Assembly (NCBI RefSeq): GCF_026241515.1
Contig: NZ_JAPHPW010000012.1
Coordinates: 87,713-151,712 of the forward strand
Source of the DNA: Vibrio sp. 14G-20
GTDB taxonomy: Bacteria > Pseudomonadota > Gammaproteobacteria > Enterobacterales > Vibrionaceae
DNA length: 64,000 nt
Reading direction: 5' to 3'
The notes beneath the pieces were generated by a model that did no database searches, had not been told where the DNA came from, and saw only the letters and a program-made list of their open reading frames with translations. The translations under genes were made by a program, and so were the position numbers. This document shows, piece after piece, positions 1 through 8,693 of the stretch; the first letter of the stretch is position 1, and every line of letters starts with the position of its first letter.

Positions 1-1
1 C

Positions 2-736
2 TCTGAAGGTGAAATTTTGCTTAAGCTCGCCGATGAGATACAACCTAGAATCGCTAAAGCAGAGAACGAACTCGCAAGCCTGAAAGAGGATGTGAATGGT
101 CGATTGCACATGGCGATCGAATGTCACTCATGCTTTCAATGGCTAATGCCCGCTTTGAAGGAGTACCAAGTTGCTTGGCCAAGCGTGACTCTAGATTTCT
201 CATCAGGCTTTGGTTTTGAACCTCTACCTGCATTAATGGCAGGTGAATTAGACTTAGTGATCACTTCTGATATCCAACCTCGTTCTGAAGTTCACTACGA
301 ACCTCTTTTCGATTTTGAGATGCGCCTCATCACCGCGATCAACTCGCCTTTGGCTGAAAATCCAAGTATTGATCCGCAAGATCTTAGCGATCTCACTATG
401 CTCTCCTACCCAGTTCAAAAGCAGCGTTTAGACGTCGTGAAGCACTTTTTGCAACCTGCAGGTGTAGAACCGAAGAAGTGGAAACAAGCAGACAACACAT
501 TGATGTTGGTGCAAATGGTATCGGCGGGTTTAGGAGTCGCTGCATTACCAAACTGGGCGATCAGTGAGTTCTCAAGACAAGGTTTGATAGCCAGCAAGCC
601 GTTAGGTAAAGGGCTTTCAAGAAGACTGTTTGCAGCGGTAAGAAACTCAGAAAAAGATAAACGTTACCTGCAAGCTTTCTTTAGTACGGCAAGGCAGCAA
701 AGTAAGAGTCACCTTGATGGTATTGAGGTCGTTTAA
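2..736 (+). CDS. metR: MetR, LysR-type regulator of methionine genes (5' end cut off)
   Basis: This is the C-terminal part of a LysR-family regulator; the reading frame is open from base 2, so the N-terminal winged helix-turn-helix lies before the window. The segment IAIECHSC-like 'MAIECHSCFQWLMPAL' is characteristic of MetR, and the rest matches the LysR effector-binding domain, ending in an ELDLVITSD strand and a 'VSAGLGVAALPNW' loop. MetR is known to bind homocysteine and to activate metE, metH and glyA. About 245 residues are visible of a usual length near 300. A bidirectional hairpin follows at 798-826. I am confident in the family and in the MetR assignment; the true start cannot be seen. 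Confidence 0.9.
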   Translation, partial: SEGEILLKLADEIQPRIAKAENELASLKEDVNGRLHMAIECHSCFQWLMPALKEYQVAWPSVTLDFSSGFGFEPLPALMAGELDLVITSDIQPRSEVHYEPLFDFEMRLITAINSPLAENPSIDPQDLSDLTMLSYPVQKQRLDVVKHFLQPAGVEPKKWKQADNTLMLVQMVSAGLGVAALPNWAISEFSRQGLIASKPLGKGLSRRLFAAVRNSEKDKRYLQAFFSTARQQSKSHLDGIEVV

Positions 737-797
737 CGATAGTTGTCGTCAGTGAACTCTGTTTATACAAACCACAAGAGACAAATGCCAGAAACAA

Positions 798-826
798 AAA
801 AAGTCACAGATAATCTGTGACTTTTT
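798..826. terminator. Bidirectional rho-independent terminator
   Basis: Near-perfect inverted repeat (AAAAAGTCACAGAT / ATCTGTGACTTTTT) with A-run on one side and T-run on the other. It lies between convergent metR (+) and the DUF4250 gene (-) and can serve both. Confidence 0.85.
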
Positions 827-875
827 AGTTTCAGTACCGATGATTTTCGATACCTGTTGATTCGCGAAAAATAGA

Positions 876-1076
876 CTATCTTGCGTAAGATTTAAACTGG
901 TTAGTCAGTGGGTCGTATTGATAGCCAAGCATATCAAGCTTACCCACGACACTTTCTATATCCATTTCATACATACTGATCAGCTCTTCAAAGCTATCGC
1001 ATTCTAGGCGAAGTTTTTCATTCACGATTCCCAGCAAAATAATGCTATCGAAACCTTTGACGTTGCTTAAATCCAT
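876..1076 (-). CDS. DUF4250 domain protein (66 aa)
   Basis: A small acidic soluble protein of 66 residues. The pattern 'ILLGIVNEKLRLECDSFEEL' followed by a 'LDMLGYQYDPLTNQF' tail matches what I know of DUF4250, a family of about 60-residue proteins with no assigned function. The start ATG at 1076 has a good ribosome site (AGGAG, about 8 bases upstream). It lies convergent to metR and upstream of nothing on its strand, so it is probably monocistronic. No membrane segment, signal peptide or cysteine cluster is present. The gene is convincing; its role is unknown. Confidence 0.8.
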   Translation of the reverse strand: MDLSNVKGFDSIILLGIVNEKLRLECDSFEELISMYEMDIESVVGKLDMLGYQYDPLTNQFKSYAR

Positions 1077-1207
1077 CCCGTACTCCTAACGAACACACCG
1101 ACTAGATTTAAGTTTAGAACGCTTACCAACGCCATGCTAAAAAACTGATCACACTTCTAACAAGAATACGTGATTAATGAGCGTACGTAATAAATGAAAG
1201 TGCGCGA

Positions 1208-1888
1208 TTAAAGCGCCCAAACTGGCGTTAACCCCACAGCCGCCGCCAATAACATCAGCAACGAAATCGTCAGTTGCAGTTTTTCCGGGGTTTTAACGAA
1301 CAGTAAATGCCAACACCACACCACGATAGCTGAGATTAACAAAGCAAAGCTGAATAGTAGCGTTGAAATCACAGGCTCTAGTTGAGCTTCAGAAAGAGAA
1401 TAAACACTCACGACCGTTGCTAAAACCACCAACATGCCCGTCAATACACCCACCACAGGAAGAACACGGTGGAATGCTTGCAAACGCGTTCTTGCAATCG
1501 TCAGCAGTAAATGTCCGAAAGAAGCACCCAGTAAAGCCACCAACAACACAGTAGCGATAATACCTACTGGGTTTACCTGTTCGCTTGCTTGAATAGCAAC
1601 GTATGACAATGCCAAACCACAAGCTAAGTACATCACCCAAATGGGGCCAGAATCGCGTGTCTTCTTGGTTTGAACTTGAGAATAGAAATAAAAGATCGCA
1701 AACACGACCAGAAAGGCTTCAATTTTTACTGAAGCTACGGCAAGCCACAGCACGCCAATCGCAGGTAACATCTTGTGGATACGACCACGTTGCCCCGGAC
1801 AAATATCCCCTTTCACCAAGATGAGGGTTAAGATCAGTTGAGCTCCTAAAAGCATCGGAGCAAATTGTACTAATAACGTTTCGACCAT
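1208..1888 (-). CDS. Conserved polytopic membrane protein, unknown function
   Basis: A 226-residue hydrophobic protein with about seven predicted membrane segments (roughly residues 5-25, 40-70, 82-101, 108-131, 142-163, 170-193, 205-224) separated by short loops; the first loop has the only notable polar stretch (KGDICPGQRGRIHK). I do not recognise the family. There are no transporter signature motifs that I can name and no extracytoplasmic domain large enough for sensing. It stands alone, with 130 bases to the DUF4250 gene and a 237-base gap to divergent ygiQ. An inner membrane location is inferred. Confidence 0.7.
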   Translation of the reverse strand: MVETLLVQFAPMLLGAQLILTLILVKGDICPGQRGRIHKMLPAIGVLWLAVASVKIEAFLVVFAIFYFYSQVQTKKTRDSGPIWVMYLACGLALSYVAIQASEQVNPVGIIATVLLVALLGASFGHLLLTIARTRLQAFHRVLPVVGVLTGMLVVLATVVSVYSLSEAQLEPVISTLLFSFALLISAIVVWCWHLLFVKTPEKLQLTISLLMLLAAAVGLTPVWAL

Positions 1889-2125
1889 TGTGGATCTACT
1901 TCTTCAGACTTATTTTCGCGAATAATATCAAAAACTGCTGCGAACACTAATCAAAATCACAAATTAGCGACGTTACTCAAGGCTTCAACTATGCTGTTCT
2001 ATGGCTCTTTTGTCGCCATTTACCGTAAAAAGACGAAAGACACCAGAACTAACAGGGGCATGTTCTACTGGCTAGTCTAGGCTCATGCCGCTATAATTCC
2101 CGCCTCAAAAATCAGAGGTTGAAAT

Positions 2126-4525
2126 ATGTACAGCGATATCACTCCTATTCACGAACACAAAAAATACTGGGCCGAGTGCTACGGAACAGCACCCTTTTTG
2201 CCTACCAGTAGAAAGGAGATGGATGCTCTTGGATGGGATAGCTGTGACATTATTATTGTAACTGGTGACGCGTATGTCGATCACCCGAGCTTTGGTATGG
2301 CTATCATTGGCCGTCTACTTGAAGCTCAAGGTTTCCGCGTGGGCATTATTGCTCAACCAAAGTGGGACAATAAAGATGCCTTCATGAAGCTAGGTAAACC
2401 TAACCTATTCTTCGGCATCACAGCGGGTAACATGGACTCCATGATCAACCGCTACACCTCTGATCGCAAATTACGTCACGATGATGCTTACACACCGAAC
2501 AATGAAGGTGGCAAGCGTCCTGACCGTGCAACTCTGGTTTATTCTCAACGTTGTCGTGAAGCTTACAAAGGTACGCCAATCGTGCTTGGTGGTATTGAAG
2601 CGAGCTTGCGTCGTGTGGCTCACTACGACTACTGGTCAGATAAAGTTCGCCGCTCTGTATTGTTTGATGCAAAAGCTGACATTCTTCTTTTTGGTAACGC
2701 TGAGCGTGCACTGGTTGAAGTAGCACACCGCATTGCTGATGGTGAAGACATGTCAACGCTGACAGACATTCGTGGTACAGCAATCAACCTTGCTGCAGCG
2801 CCTGAAGGCTTCAAAATCATCGACTCTTCTCGTATCGAAAAGCCGAACAAAGCTTACGTGCCGGTAAACCCGTACGAAGTGGAAACGCAATGTGATACTA
2901 AGAAAGATGAGAAAGAAGAAGTTAAAGCGCAGCCGATTACGATTCGCCCTTCTCGTCACGATGCAAAAACAACCGCGGTTCGTATCCCAGGCTACGAAAA
3001 GCTAAACAATGACCGCATTCTTTACGCTCACGCTAGCCGTATTCTGCACCTTGAAACAAACCCGTATTCGGGCCGAGCTCTGATTCAACGTCACGGTGAC
3101 CGTGAACTTTGGGTTAACCAAGCGCCAATTCCATTGACCACAGAAGAGATGGATTACGTGTTTGGTCTTTCGTACAAACGTGTTCCACACCCTATGTATG
3201 GCAAAGCGAAGATTCCTGCATACGACATGATCAAAACCTCGGTTAACATCATGCGTGGTTGTTTTGGTGGTTGTTCTTTCTGTTCAATCACAGAGCATGA
3301 AGGTCGTATCATTCAGAACCGTTCGAAAGAATCTATCTTGGATGAAATAGAAGATATTAAAGACAAAGTACCTGGCTTCACCGGTACTATTTCTGACTTG
3401 GGTGGCCCTACGGCGAACATGTACCGTTTAGGTTGTTCAGATCCGAAAGCAGAAATTAACTGTCGTCGCCCATCATGTGTGTTCCCGAAAATCTGTGAAA
3501 AGCTAAACACAGACCATCAACACACCATCGACCTGTACCGCTCTGCGAGAAAAGTACCTGGCGTTAAGAAGATCATGATCGCTTCTGGCGTACGTTACGA
3601 CCTAGCGATTGAATCTCCAGAATACGTTCGTGAGCTTGTAACTCACCACGTTGGTGGTTACTTGAAGATTGCTCCAGAGCATACTGAAAAAGGCCCGCTG
3701 GATCTGATGATGAAGCCGGGCATGGGCACTTACGATCGTTTCAAAGAGATGTTCGAGAAGTACAGCGCTGAAGCCGGTAAGAAACAGTACCTAATTCCTT
3801 ACTTCATCTCTGCTCACCCGGGCACAGAAGATGAAGACATGCTTAACCTTGCGTTGTGGCTGAAAAAGCACAACTACGAGTGTGACCAAGTACAGAACTT
3901 CTACCCATCGCCAATGTGTAATGCTACGTCGATGTACTACTCAGAGACCAACCCTCTGAAACGCGTGAAATATAAGAAGCGTGAAGATGTTCCTGTGCCT
4001 AAAGGTGATCGTCAACGTCGTCTACATAAAGCATTACTTCGTTACCACGATCCAGAAAACTGGAAGATCATCCGTGAAGCACTGATCAGTATGGGCAAAA
4101 AGCACCTAATTGGTGACAAAGCGAACTGCTTAGTGCCAGAAGAAGATTTTGAAGCTCAGACACCAGCACAACGTCGTAAGTCTGGTCGTCACGGCTCACA
4201 ACGTTTCGCAACTAAGCACAGTAAAGCTCAACCGGGTCTTGGTGGTGAAAGCCCACGTAACCATTCTAAGCCAGGTGGCAATAAGCCTAAACCGGGTGGT
4301 AAGAAGCCAACAGGTAGCCAAAGCAACGGCAATCAGGGCAATGGAAAGCAGAACGGTAATGGTAATAAACCAGCGACTGGCTTCATCAAAAAAGCCCCTG
4401 CTAGTCAGCAATCACAAGGCAACGGCGGCGGAAATGGCAAGCCAAACCGCAGCAAAGCAGGCAATGGTCAAGGTGGTAAACCTGCAAGTAACGGAAAAAA
4501 TCGCCAGCGCGCAACACAGCGTTAA
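2126..4525 (+). CDS. ygiQ: YgiQ family radical SAM protein
   Basis: A 799-residue radical S-adenosylmethionine protein. The N-terminal part ('[21 protein letters not shown]') is the conserved YgiQ N-domain, and the [4Fe-4S]-binding CxxxCxxC lies at C379, C383 and C386 within [10 protein letters not shown]. The C-terminal core '[14 protein letters not shown]' is also typical. The last 110 residues or so form a low-complexity tail rich in K, G, N, Q, S and P, probably disordered and basic; similar basic tails occur in the family but their length varies. The substrate is not established to my knowledge. The start ATG at 2126 follows a weak AGAGG (about 8 bases upstream). A strong hairpin at 4563-4591 ends the unit. 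Confidence 0.92.
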   Translation: MYSDITPIHEHKKYWAECYGTAPFLPTSRKEMDALGWDSCDIIIVTGDAYVDHPSFGMAIIGRLLEAQGFRVGIIAQPKWDNKDAFMKLGKPNLFFGITAGNMDSMINRYTSDRKLRHDDAYTPNNEGGKRPDRATLVYSQRCREAYKGTPIVLGGIEASLRRVAHYDYWSDKVRRSVLFDAKADILLFGNAERALVEVAHRIADGEDMSTLTDIRGTAINLAAAPEGFKIIDSSRIEKPNKAYVPVNPYEVETQCDTKKDEKEEVKAQPITIRPSRHDAKTTAVRIPGYEKLNNDRILYAHASRILHLETNPYSGRALIQRHGDRELWVNQAPIPLTTEEMDYVFGLSYKRVPHPMYGKAKIPAYDMIKTSVNIMRGCFGGCSFCSITEHEGRIIQNRSKESILDEIEDIKDKVPGFTGTISDLGGPTANMYRLGCSDPKAEINCRRPSCVFPKICEKLNTDHQHTIDLYRSARKVPGVKKIMIASGVRYDLAIESPEYVRELVTHHVGGYLKIAPEHTEKGPLDLMMKPGMGTYDRFKEMFEKYSAEAGKKQYLIPYFISAHPGTEDEDMLNLALWLKKHNYECDQVQNFYPSPMCNATSMYYSETNPLKRVKYKKREDVPVPKGDRQRRLHKALLRYHDPENWKIIREALISMGKKHLIGDKANCLVPEEDFEAQTPAQRRKSGRHGSQRFATKHSKAQPGLGGESPRNHSKPGGNKPKPGGKKPTGSQSNGNQGNGKQNGNGNKPATGFIKKAPASQQSQGNGGGNGKPNRSKAGNGQGGKPASNGKNRQRATQR

Positions 4526-4562
4526 TATAGCGACCCCATTTACTTGGTTATCATAAAAATAC

Positions 4563-4591
4563 AAAGCGCAGCTATTTAGCTGCGCTTTTTT
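4563..4591 (+). terminator. Rho-independent terminator of ygiQ
   Basis: An 11-bp perfect stem (AAAGCGCAGCT / AGCTGCGCTTT) with a 4-base loop and a run of T residues; 38 bases after the ygiQ stop. Confidence 0.9.
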
Positions 4592-4630
4592 GTGTCTGGA
4601 AGATTTTCCACATGGTTTCAATCAATAAAC

Positions 4631-4694
4631 CTATCAAACTATCAAACTATCAAACTATCAAACTATCAAACTATCAAACTATCAAACTATCAAA
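4631..4694. repeat. Octanucleotide tandem repeat, 8 perfect copies of CTATCAAA
   Basis: Eight uninterrupted, identical copies of an 8-base unit. The minus strand reads TTTGATAG, and the stop codon of the XRE-cupin gene (4682-4684) falls inside the repeat: the frame enters it, reads Leu-Ile-Val and stops at TGA, immediately followed by TAG. Changes in copy number would therefore leave the protein end intact as long as about two units remain. Such perfect short repeats are prone to slippage, so copy number probably differs between strains. Confidence 0.95.
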
Positions 4695-5332
4695 CTTGGA
4701 CGCTGCCATTGGTCGGGGTAATGAATAATGTCGTGGAAAACCGCTTTCTCTGTGCCGATGTTTTTATAGCCATGGGGCTGTTCAGCATTAAAACGCACCG
4801 CTTGTCCCGGGCTCAATTCATACCAGCTATCGTCAAAGAACACCGCCATACGACCTGAGATACACAATATATGTTCAATCACTCCGGTACTGTGTGGTTC
4901 AGAAAAGTGCTCATAGTTCTCTGCTAGCCCAAGCTCATAAATTTCAAAGCCTAACGATGGTTCAAAAGGAAAAACAACACTGACCGAGAAGCCCTTATTC
5001 AGGCTTTCATCACGCAGCTCATTCGCGTCTCGGAACAAACTCACCAGCTCATTACTGGAGCAAGACATAATCAAACTCGAAAATGAAACGTTCAAGCCAG
5101 TGGCGATTTGCCACAGCTTCGCGACGGTTGGGCTCGATTCACCACGTTCAATCTGCCCTAACATCGCTTTGCTGACACCTGTCGCTTTGGCAGTCGCGTC
5201 GAGGCTCCACCCTTTCTCTTTACGAATCCGTTTTAGGTTGTGGCTGACTTGCAACTCGTCTTGACCACTCAAACTCTCTTTTACATTAAAGCTAGCTTCT
5301 ACATTGATGTTCTTCGGCATGTTTTCGTTCAT
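4682..5332 (-). CDS. XRE-family regulator with C-terminal cupin domain
   Basis: A 216-residue regulator. Residues about 30-85 form a lambda-repressor-type helix-turn-helix ('LKRIRKEKGWSLDATAKATG' then 'SKAMLGQIERGESSPTVAKLW'), and residues about 140-205 form a cupin barrel ('GVIEHILCISGRMAVFF' and 'LSPGQAVRFNAEQPHGYKN'), the usual place for small-molecule sensing in this class. It is divergent from the BenE-type transporter with 132 bases between them, which suggests that it controls that transporter. The start at 5332 has an AGG about 8 bases upstream. The stop codon lies in the tandem repeat at 4631-4694. The effector is unknown. Confidence 0.88.
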   Translation of the reverse strand: MNENMPKNINVEASFNVKESLSGQDELQVSHNLKRIRKEKGWSLDATAKATGVSKAMLGQIERGESSPTVAKLWQIATGLNVSFSSLIMSCSSNELVSLFRDANELRDESLNKGFSVSVVFPFEPSLGFEIYELGLAENYEHFSEPHSTGVIEHILCISGRMAVFFDDSWYELSPGQAVRFNAEQPHGYKNIGTEKAVFHDIIHYPDQWQRPSLIV

Positions 5333-5401
5333 CTACCTACTTAAGTTTGCTCGCGACTAAAATCATGACGAACAAATTTTATACAAACAACACTTGTGCG
5401 C

Positions 5402-5449
5402 TATAACGTACAGATGCTAAGTTGAGTCCTATGTATGTTATAACGTACA
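5402..5449 (+). promoter_or_regulatory. Two direct copies of TATAACGTACA upstream of the BenE gene
   Basis: The 11-base sequence TATAACGTACA occurs at 5402-5412 and again at 5439-5449, 37 bases apart. The second copy sits inside the palindromic GTTATAAC. They lie in the divergent promoter region of the XRE-cupin regulator and the transporter, so they are candidate operators for that regulator. This is inference from position and repetition only. Confidence 0.5.
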
Positions 5450-5464
5450 ACGAGATTGGTTAGT

Positions 5465-6679
5465 ATGGGTCAGATTAAGTTTTCTCACATCAGTACTGGT
5501 TTTATTGCAGTATTTATCGGTTATGCGAGTGCGGCGGCGATCATCTTCCAAGCTGCAACCAGTGCAGGAGCAAGCCAGCAACAGATCGCTTCATGGTTTT
5601 GGGCGCTCGGAATTGGCATGGGTGTATCGACAATTTTGCTTTCATGGCGATATAAACAGCCAGTCGTGACCGCGTGGTCTACGCCGGGTGCTGCGCTACT
5701 TATCACCTCATTGGATGGGCTCACCGTAGAGCAGGCCGTGGCTATCTTCCTATTCAGCTCACTGCTGATCACCATTACGGGTCTAACTGGCATCTTTGAT
5801 ACGCTGCTTAAACGAATACCCACATCAATTGCCTCTGCGATGCTGGCGGGTGTGTTGTGGATGTTTGGCATCGGAATATTTACCTCTCTGTCTCAAGAAG
5901 CGATTATCATCGGCACCATGTTAGCTGCGTATATTTTTGCTAAGCCTAAGTTTGGTAATCTGTTGATTCCTTTTATCTTACTGCTTGCCGTCATAATGAG
6001 TGGCGTTGCAGGAAAGCTCGATTTGTCAGATGTGAACTTAACGCTGACTCAGCCGATGTTCATCACCCCTGATTTTGACTGGGCGTCTCTTTTGAGTGTC
6101 GGCATTCCACTATTCGTGGTAACGATGGCATCACAAAACCTGCCTGGGTTCGCGGTATTGAAAGCCAATGGTTATAACCCTCCAGCGTCACGAATTATCA
6201 CCACAACAGGCATTACCGGTTTATTGCTCGCTCCCTTTGGTGGCTTTGCCTTTAACTTGGCAGCGCTGACAGGGGCAATATGCATGAGCCCGAATGCCGA
6301 CCCAAATCCGAAAAGTCGTTACAAGGCAGCATTAGCGATGGGCGGTTTCTATTTGTTGGCAGGGATATTAGGCACAACCTTTGTGTCTCTGTTCTCATCC
6401 GTTCCGCAAGCCATCATTATAACCATTGCGGGATTGGCCTTATTGCCAACTCTTGCGAACTGCCTAACGACGGCACTTGCAGATGAAACGCATAGAGAGG
6501 CTGCGCTCCTCACCTTTTTGCTTACTGCCTCTGGTATTAATTTTGCCGGAGTCGGCAGCGCATTTTGGGGATTGTGTTTAGGTTTAATTTGCTACGCGAT
6601 CAAGAACTGGCAACTAAAAGCGGCTCAAACAAAACAGGCTCAATCTACACAAGCGAACGAAGGCAAAGAGCAGAGTTAA
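5465..6679 (+). CDS. benE: BenE/YdcO family transporter (benzoate:H+ symporter-like)
   Basis: About 404 residues with 11-12 hydrophobic segments. The N-terminus 'FIAVFIGYASAAAIIFQAA' and 'VTAWSTPGAALL' are signatures of the BenE family of proton symporters. I chose ATG at 5465 because it aligns with the E. coli YdcO start as I recall it; a TTG nine bases earlier (5456) is possible. The family name comes from benzoate transport, but no benzoate-degradation genes are seen nearby, so the substrate is open. The divergent XRE-cupin gene is its probable regulator. The gene ends in a bidirectional hairpin at 6717-6741. Confidence 0.85.
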   Translation: MGQIKFSHISTGFIAVFIGYASAAAIIFQAATSAGASQQQIASWFWALGIGMGVSTILLSWRYKQPVVTAWSTPGAALLITSLDGLTVEQAVAIFLFSSLLITITGLTGIFDTLLKRIPTSIASAMLAGVLWMFGIGIFTSLSQEAIIIGTMLAAYIFAKPKFGNLLIPFILLLAVIMSGVAGKLDLSDVNLTLTQPMFITPDFDWASLLSVGIPLFVVTMASQNLPGFAVLKANGYNPPASRIITTTGITGLLLAPFGGFAFNLAALTGAICMSPNADPNPKSRYKAALAMGGFYLLAGILGTTFVSLFSSVPQAIIITIAGLALLPTLANCLTTALADETHREAALLTFLLTASGINFAGVGSAFWGLCLGLICYAIKNWQLKAAQTKQAQSTQANEGKEQS

Positions 6680-6716
6680 ATTTACTCTTATAGCTATCAC
6701 AGAGATTCAATAAAAA

Positions 6717-6741
6717 AGGCAGGTCATTGGATGACTTGCCT
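6717..6741. terminator. Bidirectional terminator between benE and gtrA-like gene
   Basis: An 11-bp stem (AGGCAGGTCAT / ATGACTTGCCT, one G-U) with a 3-base loop, A-run before and T-rich tract after; located between convergent genes. Confidence 0.8.
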
Positions 6742-6754
6742 TTCTCTTTCTTGT

Positions 6755-7192
6755 CTAACGGGTAAAGACCCAATACTGACTAAACAAGTAGTTAGTCACC
6801 ATACCGACCAATATACCAACGGCCATTGCGATAAACACAGCCCCAGTAAACGCTGGCAGTAATTCAGTCATGAACTTAAAGCACAATAGATTAGGTACTG
6901 CTGATATCGACGCTGAGAACATGAACTTTTGCCACTGAATCAGCTTTTCAGACCAACTTCCCTGCCCTTTGAACCCAAAAGTCAGCACACGATTACCAAG
7001 CCAGGTTGTCGTGACAGCAGCAATGAAGGAGCCAATTCGCGCAGTCATTAAAGGCAATCCAATAACGTAATGGAGCAATGCAAATACAAAGCAATCAACA
7101 ACAAACCCGCCAACACCAACCACTGCAAACCGAACTATCTTGTGATGGGACTGAAGCCTTTGGCTCTGTGTCTGAAGCTTGTAATTGATCAT
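6755..7192 (-). CDS. GtrA family membrane protein (probable lipid-linked sugar flippase)
   Basis: A small four-helix membrane protein. 'FAVVGVGGFVVDCFVFALLHY' region and the ending 'NYLFSQYWVFTR' are diagnostic of the GtrA family, which is thought to flip undecaprenyl-phosphate-linked sugars across the inner membrane. I prefer ATG at 7192 (GGGG about 7 bases upstream), giving about 145 residues; starts at 7219 or 7228 would overlap the upstream gene by up to 23 bases. It is last in an operon with a GtrB/ArnC-type glycosyltransferase and an ArnT-like transferase, the classic three-part layout for glycosylation of O-antigen or lipid A. Confidence 0.88.
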   Translation of the reverse strand: MINYKLQTQSQRLQSHHKIVRFAVVGVGGFVVDCFVFALLHYVIGLPLMTARIGSFIAAVTTTWLGNRVLTFGFKGQGSWSEKLIQWQKFMFSASISAVPNLLCFKFMTELLPAFTGAVFIAMAVGILVGMVTNYLFSQYWVFTR

Positions 7193-7205
7193 TCGCAGCC
7201 CCGAG

Positions 7206-8693
7206 TTAACGCTGAACATCACTTGCACTTCTAATGTGACTCAACGACAAATTTGGTTTGATGTTTTGGCTATGACAACTGAACAAAGCGCGCTTTATTT
7301 TCACCGTCGGCTCTAAAATACACGTTAACGCGTTGTCCTTAATTTTGGTTTCTACTTCCGCTCTTTTACCAATCAAGTAGAACTTGTCGATGCCATCCAG
7401 TTGCTCGATATCAAGCAGTTTTTTTGCTTGCCCGTGACTGTAAAACTGCCCAGAGAACGGTCGTTTACCTACGTAAAAGCTCGGTGCTTTATCCGTAATC
7501 TGTTCAAAGATAATACGGTCACTTTTCTCGTTCGCTTTGCCTAGGTTAAGGTAGACCATCGCAATCATTAACAGCACAGGCAGAACTAAAGCCACACTCG
7601 AAAACCACTTCTTATCTTTTTCTACCACAAGCATTGCCACCAGCAAACCAAGGGCTGGAATACCCGGTAATACATACGCAGGAAGAATATTACCCGCCAT
7701 AGTGAAAAGGATTAGAGGAGAGACTAACCAACACACAAGGAATGAAAACAACCCACTATGTTCAGCGTTAACTTCTGCGATTTTCTTACGACGGGCAAAA
7801 GTCAAAATAGGCAACACAACCGACCACGGCGCAGCCGCTTGAATCCAGAAAACCCAAATCATTCCTCTTGTTTGATCATGGGCCGAACCATAAAGATCCC
7901 CTTCCCAACCACTCACAACAAAACGCTTAAAGTGCTCGCCAACAATAAAGTAATCAATAAAGCCCGGTGTTGCCATTTCAGCCATGATGTACCAAGGCAA
8001 AGCAATCGCCAACATGACACCTAAACCAGATAGCAGTGGAAAGCGTTGCCATAGCACTTTGAAAGCGCCAAAGAAGCCATGTTGTAATACTAACCAAGGG
8101 AAAATAGCGATACCCATGATCACAATCGCTACAGGCCCTTTTGCAAGCAAGCCTAGTGCTAAACCAATGAAACCGACATAGCCCCAAGATCGATTAGTCT
8201 TCGCACTACCTTCTCTCTTCGAACCCTCTCCTCCTAACCAACATAGATAGAAACCTAACATGGCAATGGTCATCGATAACGTTAACGCCATGTCGGTCAT
8301 CACAGCACCCGCAGCGATAGAGAAAATCCCACATGTCGCCAATACCACGGCCGCCACCAAGGCACTTTGTCCTGTGCGCTTGGCCATGTATGCAACCAAC
8401 AGAATCGTCGCGAAACCTGCTAGCCAGTGTGGCGCACGCACAGCAAATTCACTCAAACCAAACAACTCAATCCCAGCTGCGCTCATCCATGTGAACAATG
8501 GTGGCTTGCCCCAAAAAGGAATGCCGTAATCAAACTGAGGAGTTAACCAGTTTCCGGTTTCTACCATCAAGCGAGCCATTTCTCCATAACGCGCTTCCGT
8601 GGTATCCATTAAAGGGTACGTCGTCAGAGATAAGAGCCTTAGGACCAATGCAAAAGCCAACAAATACCATAAGTGCGTTCGGTTCAGGCTCAT
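7206..8693 (-). CDS. ArnT-like (GT83/PMT-type) membrane glycosyltransferase
   Basis: A 495-residue protein with about ten or more membrane helices in the first 400 residues and a soluble C-terminal part. The N-terminal loop 'TTEARYGEMARLMVETGNW' followed by 'PFWGKPPLFTWM' is the conserved acidic/periplasmic catalytic loop of the ArnT/PMT fold; family members move a sugar from undecaprenyl phosphate to an acceptor on the periplasmic side. It overlaps the GT2 gene by four bases (ATGA), so the two are translationally coupled. The sugar and acceptor (lipid A, O-antigen or protein) cannot be told; no arnA or arnB gene for aminoarabinose is present here. Confidence 0.87.
   Translation of the reverse strand: MSLNRTHLWYLLAFALVLRLLSLTTYPLMDTTEARYGEMARLMVETGNWLTPQFDYGIPFWGKPPLFTWMSAAGIELFGLSEFAVRAPHWLAGFATILLVAYMAKRTGQSALVAAVVLATCGIFSIAAGAVMTDMALTLSMTIAMLGFYLCWLGGEGSKREGSAKTNRSWGYVGFIGLALGLLAKGPVAIVIMGIAIFPWLVLQHGFFGAFKVLWQRFPLLSGLGVMLAIALPWYIMAEMATPGFIDYFIVGEHFKRFVVSGWEGDLYGSAHDQTRGMIWVFWIQAAAPWSVVLPILTFARRKKIAEVNAEHSGLFSFLVCWLVSPLILFTMAGNILPAYVLPGIPALGLLVAMLVVEKDKKWFSSVALVLPVLLMIAMVYLNLGKANEKSDRIIFEQITDKAPSFYVGKRPFSGQFYSHGQAKKLLDIEQLDGIDKFYLIGKRAEVETKIKDNALTCILEPTVKIKRALFSCHSQNIKPNLSLSHIRSASDVQR

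Noticed and set aside
4149..4556. 135-residue frame in the 3' part of ygiQ
   Set aside because: It is an out-of-frame reading of the low-complexity tail of YgiQ and ends past its stop; no ribosome site.
4631..4694. Tandem repeat read as a CRISPR array
   Set aside because: The units are 8 bases, contiguous and without spacers, and no cas gene is present; this is a simple tandem repeat.
4592..4858. 88-residue frame on the plus strand starting in the terminator region
   Set aside because: Its N-terminal half is just the translated tandem repeat, and the rest is antisense to the XRE-cupin gene.
7206..8693. ArnT proper (aminoarabinose transferase) and polymyxin resistance locus
   Set aside because: The fold is ArnT-like, but no arnA, arnB or arnD gene for aminoarabinose is linked, so the specific role is not supported.
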